Shown piece after piece: positions 7,846-13,445 of a DNA stretch of 13,445 nucleotides. Position 1 is the stretch's first letter, and every line of letters begins with the position of its first letter. The position numbers were made by a program, and so were the translations under genes. Source of the DNA: an uncultured Caryophanales bacterium (GTDB lineage Bacteria > Bacillota_I > Bacilli_A > Acholeplasmatales > Anaeroplasmataceae); the NCBI GenBank assembly GCA_937885165.1, contig CAKZZJ010000009.1:1-13445 (forward strand), written 5' to 3'. A model generated the notes under the pieces. It made no database searches. It was not told where the DNA came from and saw only the letters and a program-made list of their open reading frames with translations.

Positions 7846-8821
7846 GTGTCAAATAATGAAATAATACCCGAATTAAATAACGAAACCATCGAATCAATGA
7901 TTTATATTATTCGTGGTGAAAAGGTAATGCTTGATTTTGAAATTGCTAAGATATACGGATATACGACAAAAGCATTTAATCAACAAGTAAAAAGAAATAT
8001 ACAAAAATTCCCTGAAGATTTAATGTTCCAACTATCAAAAGAAGAAGCTGATACTATTTCAAGGTCACAAATTGTTACCATGAAAGCAGACGACGATAAA
8101 AGGGGGACATAATATAAAATATCTTCCATACGCATTTACTGAACAAGGTGTTTACATGTTAATGACCATTTTAAAAGGTGAACTTGCCACAAAACAAAGT
8201 TTAGCCTTAATTAGAGCATTCAAATCTATGAAGGATTATATTATTGAAAACAAGAATGTTCTTACTACTAACGATACGATTAAATTAGTTAATCTTGTCA
8301 ATGATAATGTTAAAAGAATAGATGTAATTGAGCAAAAATTAGAAATAGTAATGGATAATTTTATAGATCCATCTACATATAAACATTATCTTATTTTAAA
8401 TGGGGAAAAGATAGAAGCAGATATTGCTTAACAATCAATATATAAATTAGCTAAAACATCTATTTATGTTATAGATGATTATATAGATATAAAAACATTA
8501 CAATTATTAAAATGTTGTAATAAAGATGTTAATATTATTATATTTACTGATAATAAAAGTAAAAATAATTTAAATTCTAATTTTATTAATGATTTTAAAA
8601 ATGATACTAACTTTAATTTAACAATAAAGAAAAATAATAATAGATTTCATGATAGATATATCATATTAGATTATAAAACTAATAATGAAACTATATATCA
8701 CTCTGGTGCATCATCTAAAGATGCAGGTAAGAAAATAACTACAATAACTAAAATAGAAGAAAATAAATTATATAAATCATTAATTGATGAAATATTATTA
8801 AATGATGATTTAAATATATAA
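7846..8821 (+). pseudogene. ORF6N-domain protein, broken by a frameshift and a nonsense codon
   Basis: Three consecutive segments make one protein of about 325 residues. Segment 1 (GTG 7846 with AAGGCGGTG upstream) carries the ORF6N domain: GEKVMLDFEIAKIYGYTTKAFNQ, NIQKFPEDLMFQLS. The frame breaks at a run of five G (8102-8106); removing one G restores KRGHNIKYLPYAFTEQGVYML. Segment 2 continues to TAA at 8429-8431, after which the same frame stays open for 129 codons to 8821. This C-terminal part has FHDRYIILDY and HSGASSKDAGKKITTIT, the PLD-like tail found in many ORF6N proteins. The family is DNA-binding and typical of prophages and mobile elements. The frameshift in a homopolymer could be a sequencing error; the TAA argues for real decay. 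The fragment between 8156 and 8431 is not a separate gene. Confidence 0.8.
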
Positions 8822-8824
8822 AAG

Positions 8825-8850
8825 CACCACTAGATGTTGCTCTAGTAGTG
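8825..8850 (+). terminator. Hairpin after the ORF6N pseudogene
   Basis: CACCACTAGA and TCTAGTAGTG pair with one mismatch around a six-base loop, four bases after the pseudogene stop. No T-run follows (TTAGGAGG), so termination would be weak. It may be a relic of the gene's terminator. Confidence 0.35.
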
Positions 8851-8882
8851 TTAGGAGGAAGTCCTGACTAATCAGAACTAAT

Positions 8883-8975
8883 CTATATCTCTATATGACC
8901 AACGCCATTATAGTAGATATCAATTTGCCCAGTCTTTACGTCATCAATCTTAACTTTGTGGTGTATGACAATCTT
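8883..8975 (-). pseudogene. Recombinase-like C-terminal remnant
   Basis: A minus-strand stretch of 30 codons reads KIVIHHKVKIDDVKTG, then QIDIYYNGVGHIEI and a TAG stop, with an in-frame TAG just upstream. The IxIHxK...IxIYYNxxGxIEI pattern resembles the extreme C-terminus of large serine recombinases and resolvase-type proteins. No catalytic domain remains nearby. It supports past mobile-element activity between the ORF6N pseudogene and the ribosomal operon. The rest of 8851-9133 holds two terminator hairpins and no gene that I can support. Confidence 0.4.
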
Positions 8976-8997
8976 CTAAAAATGAAGAATATCCCAT

Positions 8998-9024
8998 AAA
9001 AAAAACCTAAGCTATAAACCTAGG
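8998..9024 (-). terminator. Second terminator of the ribosomal-protein operon
   Basis: On the minus strand CCTAGG, loop TTTATAG and CTTAGG form a six-pair stem with one G-U pair, followed by eight T. It lies downstream of a stronger terminator and probably acts as a backup. Confidence 0.7.
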
Positions 9025-9049
9025 ATTATAAATTATATAAATAGTATGT

Positions 9050-9099
9050 AAAAAAAGCATGAATCGAAAAAGACTTAATGAATCTTTTCGAAAACATGC
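9050..9099 (-). terminator. Main terminator of the ribosomal-protein operon
   Basis: On the minus strand GCATG...CGAAAAGA and TCTTTTTCG...CATGC form a long stem with a small internal loop and one bulge, followed by seven T. It starts about 35 bases after the methyltransferase stop codon. Confidence 0.8.
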
Positions 9100-9133
9100 C
9101 AAAAGGCTACAACTTCGACTTTCTATACCCTAT

Positions 9134-9742
9134 TTACGAAGGCATTTTAATTGATTTAAGTATATAATAGCCTTTGTCTTTTTTTATTATTTGGCAATTA
9201 TTGAATAATTCCAATAAATGCTTTTTAGATGAATCCATGCCTTGCTTTTTCTGAATTACGACCCATAATTCACCATTATCAATAAGTCTTTCATAGGCAC
9301 CATCATAAATTTTAAATACTATATCTTTACCTGCTCTTATAGGTGGATTAGTAATAATCTGTGAAAAAGTAGAATCAGATATTTTTTCATATAAATCAGA
9401 ATTATATGCTATAACATCAGCATTATTTTCTTTAATATTTTTAAGTGAAAGATTATATGCTCTTTCATTTATTTCACACATTATGACCTGCTTATTATAT
9501 AACTTTGATACTATAATACCTATTGGTCCATAACCAGATCCCATATCAAGTATAGGAAACTCGCTTTCAATAGGCTTAAATGCTTTAAGCATAACTTGAG
9601 TACCAAAATCAATATAATCTTTAGAAAACACACCTAAGTCAGTATTAAAGGTAAATGTTTGTTCAAAAATATGATAGGTGAATTTTGCTGGCTTAGATTC
9701 TAAATCACCTACATTTTTTGAATAGTAATGTAAGTTATTCAT
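9134..9742 (-). CDS. ybxB: RsmC-type class I rRNA methyltransferase (ybxB-like)
   Basis: A 202-residue SAM-dependent methyltransferase. MNNLHYYSKN and the FTFNTDLGVFSKDYIDFGT segment are hallmarks of the RsmC/YbxB family. Motif I is ILDMGSGYGPIGI (about 67-79), the acidic motif II is MCEINERA, and the catalytic motif IV is NPPIRAGK. RsmC modifies guanine in 16S rRNA (G1207 in E. coli); YbxB is its single-domain Firmicute relative. Its position after rplL is the same as in Bacillus, where ybxB lies between rplL and rpoB. The frame could start at TTG 9769, but that lies inside the rplL terminator; the ATG at 9742 gives the conserved N-terminus. No good Shine-Dalgarno sequence is present, as the leader is the terminator's T-run. 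rpoB does not follow. Confidence 0.85.
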   Translation of the reverse strand: MNNLHYYSKNVGDLESKPAKFTYHIFEQTFTFNTDLGVFSKDYIDFGTQVMLKAFKPIESEFPILDMGSGYGPIGIIVSKLYNKQVIMCEINERAYNLSLKNIKENNADVIAYNSDLYEKISDSTFSQIITNPPIRAGKDIVFKIYDGAYERLIDNGELWVVIQKKQGMDSSKKHLLELFNNCQIIKKDKGYYILKSIKMPS

Positions 9743-9748
9743 AATTTT

Positions 9749-9775
9749 AAAAGAGGACTTGAAAAACAAGTCCTC
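9749..9775 (-). terminator. Terminator after rplL
   Basis: GAGGACTTG and CAAGTCCTC pair perfectly over nine bases with a TTTTT loop, and TTTT follows. It lies between rplL and the methyltransferase ATG, so it probably lowers readthrough into that gene. Confidence 0.75.
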
Positions 9776-9793
9776 ATCTTAATTATTGTTAAA

Positions 9794-10168
9794 TTATTTA
9801 ACTTCTACAGTAGCGCCAGCTGCTTCTAATTTTTCTTTTAATTCATCAGCTTCAGCTTTAGAAACTTTTTCTTTAACAGGTTTTGGAGCGTTATCAACTA
9901 AATCTTTAGCTTCTTTTAATCCTAAACCAGTAACTTCTTTAACTAGTTTGATTACACCAAGTTTAGCCTGACCAGCTTCTTTTAAGATTACATCGAATTC
10001 AGTTTGTTCTTTAGCTTCTTCTTGAGCACCACCCTGAGCAGGAGCAGCAGCAACTGCAGTTGGGTCAATTCCGAATTCTTCTTTCATAGCGTCAACTAAT
10101 TCTTTGATTTCAAGAATAGTCATTTCTTTTAATGATTCAATAAATACTTCTTTTGTTAATTTAGCCAT
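9794..10168 (-). CDS. rplL: 50S ribosomal protein L7/L12
   Basis: A 124-residue stalk protein. The N-terminal dimerisation domain (about 1-32, LEIKELVDAMKEEFGI) binds L10. An Ala/Gln/Glu hinge follows (33-55). The C-terminal factor-binding domain (56-124) holds FDVILKEAGQAKLGVIKLVKEV and LGLKEAKDLVDNAPKPVKE, the surface that recruits EF-Tu and EF-G. Length is normal. A TAAGGAGG site lies upstream, and the gene is 17 bases after rplJ, the partner with which it forms the L10(L12) complex. A terminator lies directly downstream. Confidence 0.97.
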   Translation of the reverse strand: MAKLTKEVFIESLKEMTILEIKELVDAMKEEFGIDPTAVAAAPAQGGAQEEAKEQTEFDVILKEAGQAKLGVIKLVKEVTGLGLKEAKDLVDNAPKPVKEKVSKAEADELKEKLEAAGATVEVK

Positions 10169-10185
10169 TATAATTTTCCTCCTTA

Positions 10186-10683
10186 TTAGGCATTTTGCCC
10201 TTTCTCGACTAACATATTTAAGCCAATTGCTAATTGACTAACTGTACCAAGCATACCAGCAGCAAGTTGTGTAAGAAGTGTCTCGTATGATGGTAATTGT
10301 GATAAGGTTTTAAGTTGATTGAAATCATAAACATCTCCGTCAACTACACCTTTTACGACTTCAACTTTAGCATTTTCGCCTTTAGTTGCGTCAAATAGTA
10401 CCTTTGCAGGAGCCACTAGATCTGATTTAGAAAATGCAATGGCAACTGGACCAACGAATGCATCAGCTAAACCTTCATATCCAGCTTCTTTTGAAGCTCT
10501 AGATGAAATATTGTTTTTGATTACTGAAACTTCACAGTCTTTAGCTCTCATATTTCTTCTTAGATTTTGGAAAGCATCAACTGTTAAGCCTTGGTATTTA
10601 AAAACTACAACTGTTTTTGCGTTTTTAATTCTTTCAGCAACTTCTGCAACCTCTTTTTGCTTTTGAGCAAGAGATTCTTTCAT
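10186..10683 (-). CDS. rplJ: 50S ribosomal protein L10
   Basis: A 165-residue protein that anchors L7/L12 dimers to the ribosome. The N-terminal rRNA-binding domain (MKESLAQKQKEVAEVAERI, KYQGLTVDAFQNLRRNMR) and the C-terminal helix that binds L12 (LLTQLAAGMLGTVSQLAIGLNMLVEKG) are intact. The frame is open 37 codons further upstream, but those codons are the L10 leader RNA. The ATG at 10683 has a strong AAGGAGG site and gives the family N-terminus. The gene is controlled by the leader and attenuator upstream, and is followed closely by rplL. Confidence 0.97.
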   Translation of the reverse strand: MKESLAQKQKEVAEVAERIKNAKTVVVFKYQGLTVDAFQNLRRNMRAKDCEVSVIKNNISSRASKEAGYEGLADAFVGPVAIAFSKSDLVAPAKVLFDATKGENAKVEVVKGVVDGDVYDFNQLKTLSQLPSYETLLTQLAAGMLGTVSQLAIGLNMLVEKGQNA

Positions 10684-10706
10684 TTTTATCCTCCTTCGTT
10701 TAATAA

Positions 10707-10742
10707 ATGAAAAATCTTCTCTTACCGAAATAAAAGAAGATT
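10707..10742 (-). terminator. Attenuator in the L10 leader
   Basis: AATCTTCT and AGAAGATT (outer ends 10742 and 10713) form an eight-pair stem with a 14-base loop, followed by a short T-run, 24 bases before the rplJ ribosome binding site. In the B. subtilis type of control, L10-L12 binding favours such a terminator. Confidence 0.65.
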
Positions 10743-10830
10743 GAAAATTTAATCTAATTTTACCTCGGTAGGGAATTAAGAACCATAGGTTCACCTACTG
10801 TCTTAGGTAAGTATATAAAGCTATACTTAA
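10707..10830 (-). promoter_or_regulatory. L10 leader (rplJ-rplL autoregulatory RNA)
   Basis: The minus-strand sequence CCTAAGACAGTAGGTGAACC, followed about 20 bases later by CCCTACCGAGGT, is the conserved core of the L10 leader: CTACC pairs with the GTAGG arm. The complex of L10 with L12 binds this structure. A 7-bp hairpin (AAGTATA/TATACTT, about 10809-10828) precedes the core and a terminator hairpin follows, the arrangement expected for attenuation in Firmicutes. A weak hairpin (10844-10866) between rplA and the leader has no T-run. I see no clear promoter here, so transcription may come through from rplK-rplA. Confidence 0.85.
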
Positions 10831-10874
10831 GCTTTTTTATTTTGAGATCACCTTAGTGATTATCTCTTATTTTA

Positions 10875-11567
10875 CTATTGGGTGATAGTTAAGTGATCTA
10901 CTTTAACTCCAGGTCCCATAGTAGAAGCAACAGCTACATTTTTAACATAACTGCCTTTGATTGTTGATGGACGAGCTTTCATTAATGCATCATATACAAC
11001 TTTTAAGTTTTCTAAAAGCTTCTGTGCACCAAATGATACTTTACCAATTGATACATGAATGTTACCAACCTTGTCAGGTCTATATGTAACTTTACCAGCT
11101 TTTAATTCTTTAACAGCTTTTGCTACATCCATTGTTACTGTACCAGTTTTAGGGTTTGGCATTAAACCTTTAGGTCCTAGTAATTTACCTAATTTACCAA
11201 GTTGTCCCATCATATCTGGTGTAGCAACTATAACATCGAATTCTAACCAGCCGTGTGATATCTTATCTAGTAATTCTTGATCACCAACGATATCAGCACC
11301 TGCTTCAGTTGCTTCCTGAGCTTTAGCACCACGTGCTACAACTAGTACTCTTTGTTCTTTACCAGTTCCGTTTGGTAATACAATAGCGCCACGAATGTTT
11401 TGTTCAGCTTTACGTGGATCTAGATTTAAACGGAAGGCAACATCTACTGATGCATCGAACTTTGTAACTGAAGTTTTGCAAGCTAATTCTAATGCTTCAA
11501 GTGCATTGTAAGCTTTGCCTTTTTCAACAAGCTTACTTGCTTCAACATATTTTTTACCTTTCTTCAT
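10875..11567 (-). CDS. rplA: 50S ribosomal protein L1
   Basis: A 230-residue protein of the L1 stalk, which binds 23S rRNA near the E site and helps release deacylated tRNA. Recognisable parts are KKYVEASKLVEKGKAYNALEALELACK, DVAFRLNLDPRKAEQNIRGAIVLPNGTGK and the signature MGQLGKLGKLLGPKGLMPNPKTGTV. Length is normal. A TTAGGAGG site lies before the ATG. The gene follows rplK by about 70 bases, and that gap carries an L1-site-like hairpin, so L1 probably represses its own translation. Confidence 0.97.
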   Translation of the reverse strand: MKKGKKYVEASKLVEKGKAYNALEALELACKTSVTKFDASVDVAFRLNLDPRKAEQNIRGAIVLPNGTGKEQRVLVVARGAKAQEATEAGADIVGDQELLDKISHGWLEFDVIVATPDMMGQLGKLGKLLGPKGLMPNPKTGTVTMDVAKAVKELKAGKVTYRPDKVGNIHVSIGKVSFGAQKLLENLKVVYDALMKARPSTIKGSYVKNVAVASTMGPGVKVDHLTITQ

Positions 11568-11582
11568 ATTTACCTCCTAAAA

Positions 11583-11610
11583 TGTGGTTCAAATGGGAAT
11601 ACCTCCCACA
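11583..11610 (-). promoter_or_regulatory. L1-binding-site-like element before rplA
   Basis: On the minus strand TGTGGGAGG...GAACCACA forms a TGTGG/CCACA stem that encloses a GGAG-containing asymmetric loop and a small inner GG/CC hairpin. It is 28 bases long, ends three bases before the AGGAGG of rplA, and closely resembles the element before rplK. L1 is known to repress its operon by binding mRNA that mimics its 23S rRNA site. The assignment here is by position and similarity. Confidence 0.5.
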
Positions 11611-11638
11611 ATTTTTAGGCTGTTTATTAACAACCAAA

Positions 11639-12064
11639 CTAACCTTCAACAACAATACCCATATTTCTAGCAGTACCACAAATGATATTTGTTGCAGCTT
11701 CTAAATCGTTAGCATTAAGATCTACCATCTTCATCTTAGCGATTTCTCTTGCTTGATCTCTTGTGATTTTAGCAACAGTATGAGTTTTTGAGTTTTCAGA
11801 TCCTTTTTGAATACCGGCAGCTTTTAATAATAAATCAGCTGCAGGTGGTGTTTTTACAACAAATGTAAATGAACGATCCTCGTACACTGAGATAATTACA
11901 GGCAATGTGTATCCAATTTTATCTTTTGTTGCGTCATTGAATTGTGTACAAAATCCCTGAATGTTAACTCCTGCTTGACCTAAAGCTGGACCTACAGGTG
12001 GAGCTGGATTTGCTTTACCGGCTGGAATCTGTAATTTTACTACTTTTGTTACTTTCTTTGCCAT
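11639..12064 (-). CDS. rplK: 50S ribosomal protein L11
   Basis: A 141-residue protein that binds the GTPase-associated region of 23S rRNA and takes part in factor turnover and the stringent response. The N-terminal domain holds LQIPAGKANPAPPVGPALGQAGVNI. The C-terminal rRNA-binding domain holds KTPPAADLLLKAAGI and ends MVDLNANDLEAATNIICGTARNMGIVVEG. Length and both domains are typical. AGAAGGAGG precedes the ATG. It is the first gene of the operon, with its own promoter at 12147-12175. nusG, the usual upstream neighbour, is absent because eukaryotic sequence begins there. Confidence 0.97.
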   Translation of the reverse strand: MAKKVTKVVKLQIPAGKANPAPPVGPALGQAGVNIQGFCTQFNDATKDKIGYTLPVIISVYEDRSFTFVVKTPPAADLLLKAAGIQKGSENSKTHTVAKITRDQAREIAKMKMVDLNANDLEAATNIICGTARNMGIVVEG

Positions 12065-12090
12065 GTGTGTTTCCTCCTTCTTTCAATGAT

Positions 12091-12118
12091 GTGGTTATGC
12101 AGACTTTCGTCCTCCCAC
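12091..12118 (-). promoter_or_regulatory. L1-binding-site-like element in the rplK leader
   Basis: On the minus strand GTGGGAGGAC-GAAA-GTCTGCATAACCAC makes an outer GTGG/CCAC stem, an asymmetric internal loop, and an inner GGAC/GTCT stem capped by a GAAA tetraloop. It lies in the rplK leader about 26 bases before the ATG. The same outer stem and GGGAGG occur in the element before rplA. Confidence 0.5.
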
Positions 12119-12146
12119 TTTTGTGTAGCCATACACGTGCTTATAT

Positions 12147-12175
12147 ATTTTATCAAAGAGAGTTTATAGTGTCAA
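12147..12175 (-). promoter_or_regulatory. Promoter of the rplK operon
   Basis: A perfect TTGACA (minus strand, 12175-12170), a 17-base spacer and TAAAAT (12152-12147) make a near-consensus sigma-A promoter. The start of transcription would be near 12140, leaving a leader of about 75 bases that holds the L1-like element. It is the last clearly bacterial element before the right junction. Confidence 0.85.
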
Positions 12176-12249
12176 ACATTTTTTTTTAAAATTTTAATCA
12201 TAGGATATACAAATTATAATCTACAACTTCAATAACTTTATATTAAATA
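12176..12249. other. Right bacterium/eukaryote junction zone
   Basis: The bacterial promoter ends at 12175 and the 3' end of the eukaryotic zinc-finger gene is at 12250. The bases between are AT-rich and include a run of nine T. On the minus strand an ATG at 12201 opens MIKILKKK before the frame enters the bacterial promoter. No inverted repeats, transposon ends or remnant of nusG are visible. The transition point cannot be placed more precisely by eye. Confidence 0.5.
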
Positions 12250-13329
12250 TTAAAATCCTTTTTTCAAGAATTGATCTTTACATGAATTTGAGCAAAAGGC
12301 ATGCCCTTTTCTATCCAAAATAGAAATATGTCCAAATTTATTCCCACAATTCGCACAATTATTCATAGTTTTAATTTTATTATTTGTTTTAGTTACATTT
12401 GAATTTTTGGATAAATTTATATAAGATATTCCCTTTGAACTTTTTGGCGTTTGGAATAAAGTAAAATCTGAATTTTTTGGATAATTTTTTCTATCAGTTA
12501 ATCCACCATTTTTATCATTTTTAGTATTGCTCTGAGTAAAAGTATTGCCTAAATTAAACTTCAAATTATTAGAAGAAAAATGAAAATCTTTGTCATATCT
12601 GTCTTTATATTCAGTTTGAGTATAATACTTTTTATCGTCATTTTTTTCGATTCTTTTAACTCTATGCTTTAATTGACTATTTTCTTCATCTTCTTTAATG
12701 CTAGTGAATGTAAGAGCTTTTTTTATAGCAGTTAAATGATTGCTAGATGCAGGCCTATTGATGTAATATTTAGTTTTTGAATTATTACTACTTTCAATAA
12801 TTTCTTTCAGATTTAAGTTAGAAGCTTTCCTTCTATTTATTATTTTATGATTTATAACAATATCAATATTATTACTATTATTATAATCTGAAAAAAAGGT
12901 ATTTTCTTTTAAATTACTTCTTTTATTTTTATATGCTTCTTTTTTTCTATTATAATCATCATCGTAATTTTTATCAAATTGGAAATCTTTAAAAAATCTT
13001 AAAACTTCTTCCCTTAATTGATTTGAGTTTTTAAGTGTATAATTATCATTGTTATTAAATATGTTTTCATGAAAATATTGAATTGATTTTGAATCTTGTG
13101 CTATATTCATTTCATTTATTATTTTATCAATGCATAATTCAGAACAATAATATCTATTTTTTAATTTATAATAATTATCTTTCCATACTGGACGCTTGCA
13201 ATAGCCACATGCATCTCGAGTATTTGCTTTTAATAAACCTACGCATGTCAAACTGCATACTGCTTGATCTCCAACAGTTTTTAATTTGTTTGTTGGATTT
13301 TCTTTGAAACATACTGAGCATCTACTCAT
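12250..13329 (-). CDS. Protein with three C2-C2 (TRASH/MYM-like) zinc fingers, eukaryotic
   Basis: A 359-residue protein with three treble-clef-like fingers of the form C-x2-C...C-x3-C: C4/C7/C25/C29, C41/C44/C62/C66 and C325/C328/C346/C350. The last one holds FCSNSCKDQF, typical of MYM/TRASH fingers. Between them lies a long (about 70-320) low-complexity linker rich in Asn, Lys, Ser and Asp, probably disordered. The architecture and composition fit a ciliate or other AT-rich protist, not the bacterium to the left. The ATG at 13329 has no Shine-Dalgarno sequence and is preceded by an A/T-only stretch. The gene points away from the telomere-like repeat, with only about 85 bases between. Function unknown; such fingers bind protein or nucleic acid. 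Confidence 0.7.
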   Translation of the reverse strand: MSRCSVCFKENPTNKLKTVGDQAVCSLTCVGLLKANTRDACGYCKRPVWKDNYYKLKNRYYCSELCIDKIINEMNIAQDSKSIQYFHENIFNNNDNYTLKNSNQLREEVLRFFKDFQFDKNYDDDYNRKKEAYKNKRSNLKENTFFSDYNNSNNIDIVINHKIINRRKASNLNLKEIIESSNNSKTKYYINRPASSNHLTAIKKALTFTSIKEDEENSQLKHRVKRIEKNDDKKYYTQTEYKDRYDKDFHFSSNNLKFNLGNTFTQSNTKNDKNGGLTDRKNYPKNSDFTLFQTPKSSKGISYINLSKNSNVTKTNNKIKTMNNCANCGNKFGHISILDRKGHAFCSNSCKDQFLKKGF

Positions 13330-13414
13330 TTTTTTATATTATGACAATTAAATAATTATTTTAAAAAAACTAATTTAAAGCAATAAACTTTTCTTCTTAA
13401 TTATTTAGTATAAT

Positions 13415-13445
13415 GGGGATTGGGGATTGGGGATTGGGGATTGGG
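13415..13445 (+). repeat. Telomere-like GGGGATT repeat at the window edge
   Basis: Four full copies of the heptamer GGGGATT plus GGG run without interruption to the last base. The G-rich strand runs 5' to 3' toward the edge, the polarity of a eukaryotic chromosome end. The unit resembles ciliate telomeres such as GGGGTT and GGGGTTTT but has an extra A. A subtelomeric region of about 85 bases (13330-13414, A/T-rich, no gene) separates it from the zinc-finger gene, which suits a compact ciliate macronuclear chromosome. Confidence 0.65.

Noticed and set aside
9060..9170. Short plus-strand peptide starting MNRKRLNES or, in another frame, MNLFENMPKGYNFDF
   Set aside because: It overlaps the operon terminator hairpin and the methyltransferase 3' end and has no ribosome binding site.
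9786..9971. Plus-strand frame opposite rplL, and similar frames opposite rplJ, rplA and rplK
   Set aside because: Antisense shadows of strongly conserved ribosomal genes, with no start signals of their own.
10684..10794. N-terminal extension of rplJ by 37 codons
   Set aside because: These bases are the L10 leader and attenuator; the ATG at 10683 has the strong ribosome binding site.
13415..13445. CRISPR or other bacterial tandem repeat
   Set aside because: The unit is 7 bases with no spacers and is purely G-rich in telomere polarity.

Overview
The window is a mosaic. A block of typical low-GC Firmicute-like bacterial DNA (about 2070 to 12180) lies between two stretches of eukaryotic, most likely ciliate, DNA (1 to about 2070, and about 12180 to 13445). 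The bacterial block has AGGAGG-type ribosome binding sites, intrinsic terminators, a sigma-A-like promoter, an L10 leader and a standard ribosomal-protein gene order. The flanks have none of these. Their genes are rich in Asn, Lys and Ile and have no Shine-Dalgarno sequence. One has a plausible 28-nt intron, and the right edge ends in a G-rich heptamer repeat (GGGGATT) with telomere polarity.

Left flank, minus strand: one large open frame runs off position 1. It encodes a pentaspan, prominin-like membrane protein whose 5' end is lost at the junction. Bacterial block, plus strand: a 5'-truncated VTC-domain polyphosphate polymerase, a DUF4956 membrane protein, a terminator, a membrane GGDEF diguanylate cyclase overlapping a GGDNF-EAL phosphodiesterase, a terminator, and a MATE efflux protein. 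Next comes a degenerate accessory patch (7515-9050): an ORF6N-domain pseudogene with one frameshift and one nonsense codon, a short recombinase-like tail, and an unassigned ORF remnant. Then, on the minus strand, the translation operon rplK-rplA-rplJ-rplL followed by a ybxB/RsmC-type methyltransferase, with two L1-site-like hairpins, an L10 leader and tandem terminators. rpoB does not follow. Right flank, minus strand: a protein with three C-x2-C/C-x3-C zinc fingers, then the repeat.

Functionally, the plus-strand bacterial genes make a c-di-GMP synthesis/degradation pair and a polyphosphate/envelope module. The minus-strand genes are housekeeping ribosomal genes under leader-peptide-free RNA autoregulation. 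I do not see a new defence or biosynthetic system. The most unusual feature is the ciliate-bacterium-ciliate architecture. It is either a chimeric contig (amplification or assembly, for example from a ciliate with associated bacteria) or a real, very recent insertion of bacterial DNA close to a ciliate telomere. Everything about the host assignment is inference from sequence character; no database search was possible.
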